NCBI RefSeq assembly: GCF_963678635.1 | Contig: NC_087062.1 | Coordinates: 74,642,349 to 74,706,348 of the forward strand | Reading direction: 5' to 3' | DNA from: Symsagittifera roscoffensis | Taxonomy: Eukaryota; Xenacoelomorpha; Acoela; Convolutidae | DNA length: 64,000 nucleotides | Shown: one piece after another, positions 31,904 to 46,900 of the stretch | Numbering within the stretch: position 1 is the first letter of the stretch | Layout: every line of letters begins with the position of its first letter | The notes under the pieces: generated by a model | Seen by the model: the letters and a program-made list of their open reading frames with translations, nothing else | Told to the model about the DNA's origin: nothing | The model's database searches: none | Translations under genes and position numbers: made by a program

Positions 31904-34900
31904 TTAATTAACCTTGAGCTGATTTTTGTCCCTGTGATACTCTAATGCATCTACAATAGTCTCGTAAAGCCAATAGGGATTCAAGCCGAAAGTGAAAAGA
32001 GAAATTCCGGTGATGAAACAAGTGTAGAAAACCACACCACAAGATATCAGTTCTGAAAAGTTAGCCACGAAATAGTACACTGTATACATGAACAAAATCT
32101 GGCGAGCAGCGTACTGAAGTGGAAGACTTTTCACGTTGTACTCCACAAACCAGTGGTCATTTTTACCAAACTTTCGAAACGTCACTATGAGACTGTAACT
32201 GATGACTACTGCTTCGTTTCCAAAGTTGAGCATGCCTATATAATGAGGTCCAGGTTGATCAGAAGACACTAAAGTGTAAGAGGCACTCATAGCTATCAGA
32301 TGGTGTATTAGAAGCAACCTCAGACCGTGGTCAGTAAAGAAAGCGAACAGACTGCGATATGTGATGTAGAGGAGGCCTAGTTCGAACAAGATGTAGCCAA
32401 TGTAAGATTTGAACATAAAATCAGTGACTGAATCGCGATTTAAAACTGCGAGAGAGTCTTTGTAAATGAGCCCATACACGAACCCAAAGATACCCTGAAA
32501 CATAATAAAATTATTATTACCATTGCTAGCATCAAGAAAAGGAGCGAACGATCAAGAGCTTACGACTGAAATAGATTGGTAGGTAATCACATCTGAGCAT
32601 TTGGACGCCATGCAAAAAATCAAAATTCCTAGTCTAATTCCTTTTTCTTTAGAGCTTTACACAGAGACGAAGCAGCACTTCGCAAATACAAAAATAACCC
32701 TTTTTGAGGCCACTACTTCTCTTTTAAAATTAGCACGTAGCGGTTCCAGCAGAGGAAATCCCAATTACCTCTTTCTACAATGAAACCGTAATCTCAGATT
32801 TGGCGAGGTAGACATTGACTCAGATTTGACGAAGTAGACAGGTAGAAAACAAGGAGTTAAACATTCACCCCGTTGAAATGTTCGAAGGCCGTTAAAGGTG
32901 GATTAAGGTGAAAAGAGACTAGGGAAATATGCAGACACACATTGTTAAAGACTATAATGGTAACAATTTTTTGAAAATCGGCGAAGTAGTTGTTGAGAAT
33001 AATTAAAAATTTAGCCAAAAGGGAAAAAAAACCAAATCGTCTCAGAAAATCATAAAAAATCAAATTCTTCACATTTTCAAATTATCTGAGTAGTGAAAGA
33101 AAATTTTATGTTCTCAAAACTACGCAAAATTACTTAACTAAGACAATAAAACATCAGTCGTTCACAAGAAAAAAAAATTCAAAATCAGACTTGGTAAAAT
33201 GACAAAAATTTCAAGTACAGTTAAAAAAAAAGAATGAAGTAAAATCCAAGCTTAACAAAGTAAGCCGATAAACATTAGTACCAGAGAATTTTGAATCCGA
33301 AAATATTTGATATTTATTAGAAACAATAATTACTACCAGAAACGGCCTTCACCTATTCACTGCCTGAATAACAGTAGTTGTATTTGAATTTTCAAGAAAA
33401 CGATCAGGTTTTAAAATTAACCATTCGTACCAAATTGATCAACCTCTAAACAAATTACTTCCAGGAAAAAGTTTAGTACCCGATTGCAGTATTCTTGCTT
33501 ATCTCAAGAGTAATCAGCAATAGGATATGCTTCACTTGTTTCTCTACCAGTCGCGGCATCCAGCAATGTCCTCCAACATGACTGTGGAAGACATGTCAAA
33601 AAAAGCATCATACAGCTCATGGAAGTTGTAGCCAGACTAATGTTCACCTCAAAGCGACAATAGCTGCTCTTCAAATCCTCCGAACTGGAAGCATCACAGT
33701 TCTATCACGGGCAAACGTCAAATTTTGATCTCAGAACGGTCAAAACCATTATTTGAGGGTTCTCGTTGACAAGTGTGCTAAGACGAACGTCATCAGACTA
33801 CAAGCCATGCACCAGCTTCGTATCAAACTAAAAAAAGCGCTAGATAGCATGGTTGGAGTGAACAAGAAGAACAGGTGTAGTTGATACTGATCAAAAGTCC
33901 CGAGAAAAAAACTCGCAGCGGAATGGAATCAACTTCCTTGACAGCCGATCAACCACACTTTTGGGAAATAGAAGATTCGGCCAGATTTTGGGCAAATGAA
34001 GATATTCCTTCATCTCCAAAAAGCCCACATTCATGCAAAGAGCTTGAGTTCAACCCACATTTCGATCAAACTACGGCATATGGCTCAGATGGACCAGATT
34101 AAAATGAAATTGCCCGTCAGTAAATCACAGGGGAAATACGAAATGACCAATGAATGCATGCCCAATATGGTCACTCAGCACGCAGAGATTTCCGGCAATT
34201 CAATTCTTACGCAATGAAGCTACGACAGAAATGTGAAGCCATGAACCAATGCAACGACTTCTTTCAAGAGATGATTGACATTCGCCAAATCAAAAAGTAC
34301 ATGTGTCAGATCAATTTCAGCCAGTCGGAAGGCACCTAGAAGTCGGATGCATGAACAACAAACTGCAGAGCTGTTTTCAACGGATCAGCTCCAACTTCAA
34401 ACAAAGACATTAAACGACTGTCTGCTGGTAGGTACGGAACAGCAGTCAGATCTCTTAATCATCGTTGTCCGGTTCCAATTCTAACAAATTGATGCTCTAA
34501 TGCATCTACAATAGTCTCGTAAAGCCAATAGGGATTCAAGCCGAAAGTGAAAAGAGAAATTCCGGTGATGAAACAAGTGTAGAAAACCACACCACAAGAT
34601 ATCAACTCTGAAAAGTTAGCCACGAAATAGTACACTGTATACATGAACAAAACCTGGCGAGCAGCGTACTGAAGTGGAAGACTTTTCACGTTGTACTCCA
34701 CAAACCAGTGGTTATTTTTACCAAACTTTCGAAACGTCACTATGAGACTGTAACTGATGACTACTGCTTCGTTTCCAAAGTTGAGCATGCCTATATAATG
34801 AGGTCCAGGTTGATCAGTAGACACTAGAGTGTAAGAGGCACTCATAGCTATCAGATGGTGTATTAGAAGCAACCTCAGACCGTGGTCAATGAAGAAAGCG

Positions 34901-37900
34901 AACAGACTGCGATATGTGATGTAGAGGAGGCCTAGTTCGAACAAGATGTAGCCAATGTAAGATTTGAACATTGCGAGAGAGTCTTTGTAAATGAGCCCAT
35001 ACACGAACCCAAAGATACCCTGAAACATAATAAAATTATTATTACCATTGCTAGCATCAAGAAAAGGAGCGAACGATCAAGAGCTTACGACTGAAATAGA
35101 TTGGTAGGTAATCACATCTGAGCATTTGGACGCCATGCAAAAAATCAAAATTCCTAGTCTAATTCCTTTTTCTTTAGAGCTTTACACAGAGACGAAGCAG
35201 CACTTCGCAAATACAAAAATAACCCTTTTTGAGGCCACTACTTCTCTTTTAAAATTAGCACGTAGCGGTTCCAGCAGAGGAAATCCCAATTACCTGTTTC
35301 TACAATGAAACCGTAATCTCAGATTTGGCGAGGTAGACATTGACTCAGATTTGACGAAGTAGACAGGTAGAAAACAAGGAGTTAAACATTCACCCCGTTG
35401 AAATGTTCGAAGGCCGTTGAAGGTGGATTAAGGTGAAAAGAGACTAGGGAAATATGCAGACACACATTGTTAAAGACTATAATGGTAACAATTTTTTGAA
35501 AATCGGCGAAGTAGTTGTTGAGAATAATTAAAAATTTAGCCAAAAGGGAAAAAAAACCAAATCGTCTCAGAAAATCATAAAAAATCAAATTCTTCACATT
35601 TTCAAATTATCTGAGTAGTGAAAGAAAATTTTATGTTCTCAAAACTACGCAAAATTACTTAACTAAGACAATAAAACATCAGTCGTTCACAAGAAAAAAA
35701 AATTCAAAATCAGACTTGGTAAAATGACAAAAATTTCAAGTACAGTTAAAAAAAAAAAGAATGAAGTAAAATCCAAGCTTAACAAAGTAAGCCGATAAAC
35801 ATTAGTACCAGAGAATTTTGAATCCGAAAATATTTGATATTTATTAGAAACAATAATTACTACCAGAAACGGCCTTCACCTATTCACTGCCTGAATAACA
35901 GTAGTTGTATTTGAATTTTCAAGAAAACGATCAGGTTTTAAAATTAACCATTCGTACCAAATTGATCAACCTCTAAACAAATTACTTCCAGGAAAAAGTT
36001 TAGTACCCGATTGCAGTATTCTTGCTTATCTCAAGAGTAATCAGCAATAGGATATGCTTCACTTGTTTCTCTACCAGTCGCGGCATCCAGCAATGTCCTC
36101 CAACATGACTGTGGAAGACATGTCAAAAAAAGCATCATACAGCTCATGGAAGTTGTAGCCAGACTAATGTTCACCTCAAAGCGACAATAGCTGCTCTTCA
36201 AATCCTCCGAACTGGAAGCATCACAGTTCTATCACGGGCAAACGTCAAATTTTGATCTCAGAATGGTCAAAACCATTATTTGAGGGTTCTCGTTGACAAG
36301 TGTGCTAAGACGAACGTCATCAGACTACAAGCCATGCACCAGCTTCGTATCAAACTAAAAAAAGCGCTAGATAGCATGGTTGGAGTGAACAAGAAGAACA
36401 GGTGTAGCTGATACTGATCAAAAGTCCCGAGAAAAAAACTCGCAGCGGAATGGAATCAACTTCCTTGACAGCCGATCAACCACACTTTTGGGAAATAGAA
36501 GATTCGGCCAGATTTTGGGCAAATGGAGATATTCCTTCATCTCCAAAAAGCCCACACTCATGCAAAGAGCTTGAGTTCAACCCACATTTCGATCAAACTA
36601 CGGCATATGGCTCAGATGGACCAGATTAAAATGAAATTGCCCGTCAGTAAATCACAGGGGAATACGACATGACCAATGAATGCATGCCCAATATGGTCAC
36701 TCAGCACGCATAGATTTCCGGCAATTCAATTCTTATGCAATGAAGCTACGACAGAAATGTGAAGCCATGAACCAATGCAACGACTTCTTTCAAGAGATGA
36801 TTGACATTCGCCATATCAAAAAGTACATGTGTCAGATCAATTTCAGCCAGTCGGAAGGCACCTAGAAGTCGGATGCATGAACAACAAACTGCAGAGCTGT
36901 TTTCAACGGATCAGCTCCAACTTCAAACAAAGACATTAAACGACTGTCTGCTGGTAGGTACCGAACAGCAGTCAGATCTCTTAATCATCGTTGTCCGGTT
37001 CCAATTCTAACAAATTGTATTATCTGTCGTCATTACCAAGATGTACCGGCATTTAGAACTTAACACTAGATAGAGAAATCCGAAGAAAAGAAGAAAAGGA
37101 TTCAATAGAGAAGTACCGATGACTCTTGTCATCTACGATATAGCTTCTAGTTGCTATCACGCCATTCAAGTTTTAAAAAAAACAGATGAACAGACAGCTA
37201 GCAATTCGCAAGTCCTTCTATGTGGCTGATTACATTGGTGATGCAGATACCGAGGAGCAAGACATCAGAATGCGCCAGAAACTCGCGAACACTGCGGGCA
37301 AAATTTTCTGACAGATTCTAAAGTGGGCAAGCAACAGGAAAATAGTCATGAACAGCAAGATAGTCATTTCAAGAGGCCCCAAATCAAACTGTGGAAAAAC
37401 GTCGGCTGCTTGAAAAATACTGAAAACAATGCGCGAAAGTTTTCCGGACGCCAATTTTTATTAAGATCTAGAATTAACACCAAGTTTTATCAATTCGCAG
37501 AAAACAAAAAACATGACTCCTTCCAGTATCCCGTGGCCACATAAAACGCGCTATAAAGAAGAGGAAAACAGAGGAAACCATCTTAACTTCTTGGGACCAT
37601 CTCAAAAGCCTATACATCTTTGTCCGAAAACATTGAACTGTCTACTATCACACGTTGGAAGATAGCAAGCCAATTGAGACAAATTTTTGATCTCCTTGGA
37701 CTATGAAAAATGTCACGATAATAACAAAGATTATTTCATACATGGAATTGGAAATTTGGAAAGGAATGACTGGGACATATACTAACAAACAGCAAACCAA
37801 ATCAAACACTGGATAGAGAGCTAATGTATTGTTTTTCCTGGCTGTAGCTCGTTACTTGGCCAAGAATAACTTTCAGCGAGGCATTAGAGATGGCTTACAA

Positions 37901-40900
37901 CGCAGCTAAAAATGCCAGAACAACTTCAGACGCAAGAACCCACACTTGATAACCGCCAAGTCACGACTTGCACCAAAGAAGACATTTTGCATTCCAAGAC
38001 TTGAGTTCAGTTCAATGGTTCCGGTCTGTAAACTCGAGATATGTCTTGAAGTGAAAATAGCACTTGGTTGGATCAGATCAACTTCAATGAGGTTTTTGTG
38101 GCCTACCGTATTTCCAAGGTTCAATAGAACATACCAGACGAAAAAAGGAAAAACGTTCCGGCTCATCACAACCGAGCTGATCATACAAATCGACAAGTGG
38201 CAACAGCAGAATTGAAAAATTTCCAATTTCAGCGTTCCGGACCCTATTGGTTGCAAAAAAAAATCAAGTTTTTACTCCTGCACAAAACAAAATTTTCGAA
38301 GCAAAAGTAGTGAATAACGAGCTCAAACGATCATTTGACAAAACCATCTTGGTGACTCAGACAGCTCGTCAGGAGGAAACCATGAAAGCGGCAAAAGCAA
38401 CTAAGTCTAAAGGTCAGACACACAAAACGAGCGGAAACGATGGGGATCTTTAGGCATTGGAGCTTTAGTAGCAAAATCCGAACTGAAGTTTCCGAAAAAG
38501 AACATAGAAAAACGCAATCAATTTTACCTTTGATGTTGAACCAAAAAATAGTATTGAACCTTCAAGAGGGAGATGTTCAAGAGCAGCATTTCGACAAAGA
38601 AATGAAAGCCATCAAAAACAGACAAGATAGTCGCTGGATTCAAGCATCCATCAGCTATATGTACTCATACAAGATGATGGATTCCAAAAACTTAGCTGAC
38701 CACTTAGTCTGATTACCTAAACGAGAAATCAAAATTTTAGATGATCTTGCCTCCGAGCACTCATTTCTCGAGAATTGTCATTCGCCATAGTCGCCATGTT
38801 CAACCACTGTGGGGTGAATGCCATTGTGGATCACATTCAACAGCGGATCTGAATCATACGAACCAAGACAATGGCGCGAGCTATGATAGGCAGCTGCATC
38901 ACTTGCTACAGGTTTCATAGCAGAGCAAGGAGTCAGCTAATGGCAGAGTATCCTGGTGAGATAGTCAGCCTATCACCATCATTCTCCCACGTTGATATCG
39001 ACTTAGCCAAACCAATTTTTTTTTACAAAGAAGCCGATCAACTTCTTGAAAAAATTCAGCAAAAATCATTGTGATTAGTCATAAACGTCTATTATTCAAA
39101 CTGTTACAAAAAATAATTTTTCATTTTTTGAGATCAATTCAAATAAAAAAAGGCCAAATTTGAGAGCAAAATTTTCCTACCAAAAAAAAGAAAATCCTTC
39201 ACTGGTTTGCATTATTGACAAGACTCATTTGCAAGTCTCATCCAGATGCAACCTATAGAGTTATTCACTATAATCAAGCCGGTTTCACAGGGGCCATAAT
39301 TTGGTCAACTTCGAAAGAAATTTCCAGAGTGAAAAATCAAAAATCAACCAGAGTAAAAAAGGCCAGAACGCGTTCTAAAAATACGCAAAAAAATTTGTAA
39401 ATTTAGAGTTAATTTAATCAATTTGTCGAATATCAACATGGATCTTTCCAGTATCCTGCGGCCAACTAAAACAAGCCAAAAAGATAAGAGAAAATCATCT
39501 CAATTTATTGAGAGAAACTCATACGCTTTGCCCAAATGCATGAAACCGCCTACGATTACTCGCTGACTGATAGCGAGCAATTCAGGACTATTTTTTGTTC
39601 CCTTTGGACACGTGACACATGTAACGATAAACCCCAAGATTCTGTTCTGAAAAACATGGACAGAATGACGATAATTGGGCTAAAATAGAAAACAAATTAC
39701 AACACTGGTTGGAGCGCTTAAATGTTCTGACTTCCCTGGCTATACCTCGAAACTTGATCAAGGATAGCTTTCAGCGACGCATCGGAGATGGCTTACGGAG
39801 CAGCTAATTACGCGAGAAGAGCTTCAGACGCAGGAACCTCCACTTGATTGATAGCAACCAAGTCACAACTTGCACTAGCACTCCAAGACTTGAGCTTTGT
39901 TCAAGGATTCCTGGCTGTAAACTCGTTGTATATGGCTGAAAGTGAAAAAAAGAACTTTCTTGGATGAGATCAACAAGAAGTTTCTGTGGCCTACCGTATT
40001 GTCAAAGTTCAATAGATCCTACCACACGACAAGTGGAACACGTTACGACTCCTCCCAACCGCGCCGATCATACAAGTCGACCAGTAGCAGCAGCTGAATT
40101 AAAAAAAATTCTATCTTTCTTTTTTCAATCTTTATCTTTTTCAATCTTTCTATTTCAATCTTTATCTTTTTCAATCTTTTTTTTTCTATCTTTTTCTATC
40201 TTTTTTTTCAATCTTTTTCTATCTTTTTTTAAATATTTTTCTATCTTCTTTTTTCAACCTTTTCTATCTTTCTTATTTCAATCTTTTTCTATCTTTTTTT
40301 TCAATCTTTCTTTTTTCAATCTTTTTCTATCTTTCTTTTTTCAATCTTTTTCTATCTTTCTTTTTTCAATCTTTTTCTATCTTTCTTTTTTCAATCTTTT
40401 TCTATCTTTCTTTTGTCAAACTTTTTTTATCTTTTTTTCCAATCTTTTTTTCAATCTTTTTCTATCTTTCTTTTTTTCAATATTTTTCGATCTTTCTTTT
40501 TTCAATCTTTTTGTATCTTTTTTTCATCTTTTTTTCATCTTTTGTCATCCTTTTCAATATCCTAATTCAATTATTCAATTTCAGATCGTTTAATATTTCT
40601 AGAAAACTTAAATCTGCGCTTTTTAACTGAAATTTTTTATCTGACCATAATGCCGCCCAAGAGAACACCGAAATACCTCGAAGAAGCGTTCGCCAAAGCT
40701 GAAAAAGGATTACGGATGCTTTTGCAGACATCTACAAAGAGCAAGAATTAACTATTGCGCGGGCTGTCATATCACAGGATGCCGCTCAGATGTCCCATCT
40801 GAGGAGTCTATTTCAAGCGACAGGCTCAATGACGAAGTTCATGCTGCAAGCCGTGCCAGATGCCTTGAGGGACTTAAAAAAGGATCTGACATGGTGGCAC

Positions 40901-43900
40901 ACCACTATGATGGATTTCGTCACCCTAAATACCGACCAAACCACCCTCAAATCCACAACTGTTCATATCACTTTGTTCATATCACTTTGTTCATATCACT
41001 TTGTTCATATTACTTTGTTCATATCACTTTGTTCTAATCACTTTGTTTATATCAGGTTGTTTATATCACTTTTTATATCACTTTATTCATATCACTTTGT
41101 TTATATCACTTTGTTTACATCACTTTTTGTATATCATTTTTATATCACTTTTTTATATCACTTTTTCTAACTCATTTTTATATCACTCTGTTATATCACT
41201 TTTTATATGACTTTTTTCACATCACTTATTTATATCACTTTGTTCATATCTTTTTGTTCATATCACTTTGTTTATATCACTTTGTTTATATCACTTTGTT
41301 TATATTACTTTGTTTATATCACTTTTTTTAATCACTTTTTTATATCACTTTGTTTAGATCACTTTATTTATATCACTTTTTTTATATCACTGTTTTATAT
41401 CACTTTTTTCTATCACTTTGTTAATATCACTTTTTTATATCACTTTTTTATATCACTATTTTTATATCACTTTTTTATATCACTTTGTTTATATCACTTT
41501 GTTGATATCACTTTGTTTATATCACTTTGTTTATATCACTTTGCTTATATCACTTTTTGTAAATCATTTTTTCACATCACTTTTTTATATCACTTTTTTT
41601 GTAACTCATTTTTATATCTATTTTTTATATATCACTTTGTTATATCACTTTTTTCATATCACTTTTTTCATATCACTTTTTTATATCACTTTGTTTATAT
41701 CACTTTTTTATCTCACTTTGTTCATATCACTTAATTCATATCACTTTGTTTATATCACTTTTTTAAATCACTTTTTTATATCACTTTGTTCATATCACTT
41801 AGTTCATATCACTTTGTTCATATCACTCTGTTTATATCACTTTGTTTATATCACTTTTTTATATCACTTTTTTATCACTTTTTTATATCACTTTTTTTAA
41901 TCACTTTTTTATATAACTTTGTTCAAATCACTTCGTTCATATCACTTTGTTTATATAACTTTGTTGATATCACTTTAATAATATCACTTTGTTTATATCA
42001 CTTTGTTTATATAACTTTGTTTATATCACTTTGTTTATATCACTTTGTTTATATCACTTTTGTATATCATTTTTTATATCACTTTTTTACATCACTTTTT
42101 TTGAACTCATTTTTATATCTATTTTTTATATATCACTTCGTTATATCACTTTTTTTCATATCACTTTTCTATATCACTTTGTTTATATCACTTTTTTATA
42201 TCACTTTTTTATCTCACTTTGTTCATATCACTTTGTTCATATCACTTTGTTTATATCACTTTGTTTATATCACTTTGTTCATATCACTTTGTTTATATCA
42301 CTTTGTTTCTATCACTTTGTTTATATCATTTTGTTTATATCACTTTTTTAAATCACTTTTTTTAAATCTTTTTGCTCATATCACTTTATTCATGTCACTT
42401 TGTTTATATCAATTTGTTTATATCACTTTGTTTATATCACTTTGTTTATATTACTTTGTTTATATCACTTTTTTGTATCACTTTTTATATCACTTTGTTT
42501 AGATCACTTTTTTATATCACTGTTTTTAAATCACTTTGTTCATATCACTTTTTTTATATCACTTTGTTTCTTGCACTTTTTTATATCACTTTGTTTAAAT
42601 CACTTTGTTTGAATCTTTTTTTATAGCACTTTTTTTATATCACCTTGTTTGAATCACTTTGTTTAAATCACTTATTTATATCACTTTTTTATATCACTTT
42701 TTTATATCACTTTGTTTAGATCACTTTATTTATATCACTTTTTTGTATCACTGTTTTTATATCACTTTTTTTCTATCACTTTGTTAATATCACTTTTTTA
42801 TATCACTTTTTATATCACTTTTTTATATCACTTTTTTTGTCACTTTTTTTAGATCACTTTTTTATATCACTTTTTTAGATCACTTTTTTATATCACTTTG
42901 TTTTTATCACTTTGATTTTATAACTTTTTTATATCACTTTTTTAAGACTTTTTATATCACTTTTTTATAATACTTTTTTGAAATCACTTTTTTCATACCA
43001 CATTTATATATCACTTTTTTGGTATCACTTTTTCTATATCACTTTTTTTAAATCACTTTTTATATCACTTTTTTATATCACTTTTTATATCACTTTATAT
43101 TTCACTTTTTTATATCAGTTTTTTATCACTTTTTTCTTCAGATATCATGTGGTTCAAGCATACAATTATTGAGAAGTTTGCAGCGGCGGAAGCTGATACT
43201 TCCAATGCAATAAGATGTTATGAAGAGAACTTGAAAAGCTATATCGCAGAAGTTGTGTCGTCTGAGATATCTGCAGAAAAAAGATTGGAGAAGTTAATCC
43301 GTAAGCTTCAGCAGTCGAGTGAGCTGGCTGTTCTGAAAGGTAAAAAAAAGACTTCCCTGAAGTCATGCAAGCTTCAGATCTGCTCTGTCAATTCATCAGT
43401 GGTCAAGTTTTTTGCTATCAATGTGGATCAGGAAAAGCCTGCGCTTCCTAAACTCTTGGGACTGAAAGCCGAGACAACGGATAAGTCGGTGCACCCATCT
43501 GCACCTCAGAGCTCAGAAAAACCAGCTGAAAGAAATGAAAGTATGTCATACCTTTTTTGTTTTGATGTTTCTGACGAGAATATTTATCACATAATTGAAT
43601 TTTTTTAGAACGTGACAGTGACATTAAAGATATGTTCAAAAAAGTCGCTCCAAAGGAAAGAAGAACATAAGGAAAATAGAAAGCGATATTATTGTTGTAT
43701 CTCCATAAAGATTTAAAAGAGAGAGTTTAATTGGAAGTTCTGATTGTAGAGGTATGTTATTTTTATTGAATTCGTTTTCTACATTATGTTTCTTTTATTC
43801 TTTTTTAGGGGTAAAGGCGACAGAAAATCGTATTAATCACAAAATTAAACTTCTTTTTAGAACGTCACAGTGACGTTAACGTTAAGTTCGAAAAATGTCA

Positions 43901-46900
43901 CGCCAAAGGAAAGAAGATAAGAAAAACAGCTAACGATAGTATTGTTGAATCTCCAGAAACATCTAAAAATGACAGTTTGGTTGGAAGCTCTCTTTGTCGA
44001 TGTATGTTATTTTATTAAATTCGCTTAGTATATTCTGCTTACTTTTCATTGTTTTTAGGGGAAAAGAGGAAAAAACATTCTATCATTTCGATTATCGAAA
44101 GCATGCCGGAAATTATAGAAGCAAAAAATTCCAAGAACTGCGAGTACAAAGAAAACCCAAATGGACACCTTGGATCAATTCAGAAACGGCCTAAAATGCC
44201 ACTCAACCAAATGAGTACCCAAGAAGAACCAACAAAACTTACAGATCTGTTAAACTATGAAGTCACACATTCTAACTTTTCGACCACAGAAGTCCCGGTG
44301 TGCCCTTTTTTGGTATGAAACTCTTGATACAGGTTGGTTTGTTTAGTCCAAAAATCGATTTTAAAAAGTGATTAAAAAGTAATTGAGTTAACAGAAGAGT
44401 TTCAGTTTTTGATCTCAACCGTATCGCCAAAGTTCTAATCCATTCATTGAGTAGATTTGAAAAATGATCATGTCAAGCAATTGAGTTGATAGTAGTGAAA
44501 GAAATCCAAATGCCTGACAAAATTTTTGATAATGATGCGAAGTTTTCCAAGTCTGTTTTAATTGAGCTAATCGCTGACAGAAATTTGGACGTTGAAAAGC
44601 TTTCATCATCGGACTACGCATCGTCTGATGTAATCCTGAAGGGAACGGGAGAAGCAAATACCGGCTTATTTAACTCACGCTCTGGATTACGACCGTGGGC
44701 TACCGACATTGACGTTGGATTCAAAAAAAATGCCAAAACAATGGCGGGTGACTGTGCCTTAGGAACGAAGAGGTCAATCTGTGAGAAGTGATCAGGAAAG
44801 AAAAAATCAGGTTTTGAGCATGAGGTTTTTCTCTACTACGAGTGAAGAGCTAAGTTCCAATAGTGAGTTACTTGGTTCCGTTATTTTTTCCTTAAAAAAT
44901 TTGCTTAAATCATGAAATAATTTGGCATATTTTCCTAGAAGAATTTGTTTAAATCATGAGTTATTTAGGCAGCGATCAAGAGCCCAAAACGAGAAAAATA
45001 AAAGTCAGAAAATGTAGAAAGACTCAGCTAAAGCGCAAATCACTGAAATATTGACTGGAGAGAAACCATGTCGTGGTCAAATTTGGTGTTTTCAAATCCA
45101 TAACATTTCCGTTGATGGTCAATTTCGTTCTAATTGTTCTGTAATTGATGACTACTAACTTTTCTGTTCAAAAAAGAAATATATCAGTTTGGTTCAACAT
45201 TGTTCGAAACTAAGTTGATTGTTTGAAACTATGCATTGCCTGAAACTAAGCTAGCAAAGTCAAAGAGTGAGATACAAATTTTCCATGTCATATTTCACAA
45301 AAAGAAAATTCCAGAATATACTTGAATTGGTTTGATGAGAGATCAGAATGATCCAATTTTTTTTTTTCAGATCGAAATACCTCTATCTGCGCAAATGAAA
45401 GCAGCCTTTTGCGAAACTGAGAAGGTTCTTCATTCTGCTTGGCAGCAACTTTTGGAGAAACGATCCGATCAACCAAAGTTTTGCTGCAATAATTTTCCAG
45501 GTAATTAAGTCAGAAAATGGGTTGTTCAATTGTTTTTCGTCAATTGAGTGAAAGTTGTGTTTTAGGCGAAGCAGTTAACTGTTATAGCGCAGACAGTGCT
45601 TGCACGCCCGATGATCAGTGCAGATACCCATCCGAGTTTCTGAATTCAATTGAAATTTCTGGGCTATCGGACCATCATCTGACTTAAAATTGGCATGCCC
45701 ATCATTCTAATTAGAAATATAGACCCTAAGAATGGTTTATGCAATGGAGTTCGTTTGGTTGTTGTCGAAATGGTTGGAAATAGACTAATCGTTGCGCGGA
45801 CATTAATTAGCACGGAGCTTCATTATATTCCTCGAATAAATCTAATTGTTGAAGAAAGCGAGAATGCTCCTTTTAAATGCCGCCGAAGACAGTTTACAAT
45901 TAAGCCAGCTTTTGCGCTCACTATTAACAAGAGTGAAGGGCAGAGTCTGGACAGAGTTTTAATATGGCTGTGGGACATGGTATTCTCCCACGGTCAGCTC
46001 TACGTTGCTGCTTCGAGAATCCGCGACCCCATGAACATCAAGTTCTTTATCCGTAGTGATGACGAAGAACTGAAAACTAAAAATATAGTTTATACAGATA
46101 TTCTTATTTGAGCAAATTAACGACAACGAAGTTTTTTCTTTATGGTGAAAGGAGAACGATAACGAAGTTTTTTTTATAGTAAAAGGATGTTTTTAATGAC
46201 ATTTTCGTGAGATTCAGAGCAGCTTGATCATTTGTGCAGCTTTGTGATCATTTTTTATATCACTTTATTATATCACTTTTTTGATTACTTTTTTATATCA
46301 CTTTTTTTATATCACTTTTTTTATTAATTTTTTTATATCACTTTTCTTAGATCACTTTTTTATATCACTTTTTTGTATCACTTTTTTAGTATCAATTTTT
46401 TATATCACTTTTTTAATTAAATTTTTATACCTCTTTTTTATATCACTTTTTTATATCACTTTTCTTATATCACTTTTTTATATCAATTTTTTCATATCAC
46501 TTATTTTATATAACCTTTTGATATCACTTTTTTTATATCACTTTTTTAAATCACATTTTTATCACTTTTTTATATCACTTTGTTTATATCACTTTTTTTA
46601 TATCACTTTTTTATCTCACTTTGTTCATATCACTTTGTTCATATCACTTTGTTTATATCACTTTGTTTATATCACTTTGTTTATATCACTTTGTTCATAT
46701 CACTTTGTTTATATCACTTTGTTTCTATCACTTTGTTTATATCATTTTGTTTATATCACTTTTTTAAATCACTTTTTTTAAATCTTTTTGCTCATATCAC
46801 TTTGTTCATGTCACTTTGTTTATATCAATTTGTTTATATCACTTTGTTTATATCACTTTGTTTATATTACTTTGTTTATATTACTTTGTTTATATTACTT

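Larger units (their letters stand above)
31936..37016. repeat. 2.5-kb direct tandem duplication
   Basis: Unit 1 is 31936-34490 and unit 2 is 34491-37016. They differ by a few substitutions, short A-run changes and one 30-bp difference (32417-32446 present only in unit 1). Each unit contains the last TLC exon, its upstream intron piece, a non-autonomous repeat (hairpin module at 32660/35186) and a BEL/Pao relic. The join at 34490/34491 fuses the BEL relic directly to the TLC exon. Confidence 0.97.

Noticed and set aside
35085-35105. A TATTTCAG-TC-GTAAGC arrangement suggesting a 2-base microexon or recursive splice site in the TLC intron (also near 32565)
   Set aside because: A 2-base exon would break the phase between the first and last exons, and a true ratchet site needs AG|GT with no gap; left as a curiosity without RNA data.
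39964-40593. 209-codon frame rich in FFQSLSF repeats
   Set aside because: Only its first part is a BEL/Pao relic; the rest is the pyrimidine-rich minisatellite.
41001-42502. Long open frames (up to 238 codons) encoding ISLCLYHFVYIT-like repeats; same in the arrays at 46.3, 50.6 and 61.8 kb
   Set aside because: They result from a 15-bp tandem unit with no stop in several frames; they overlap each other, have no start context and follow the repeat, not a gene.
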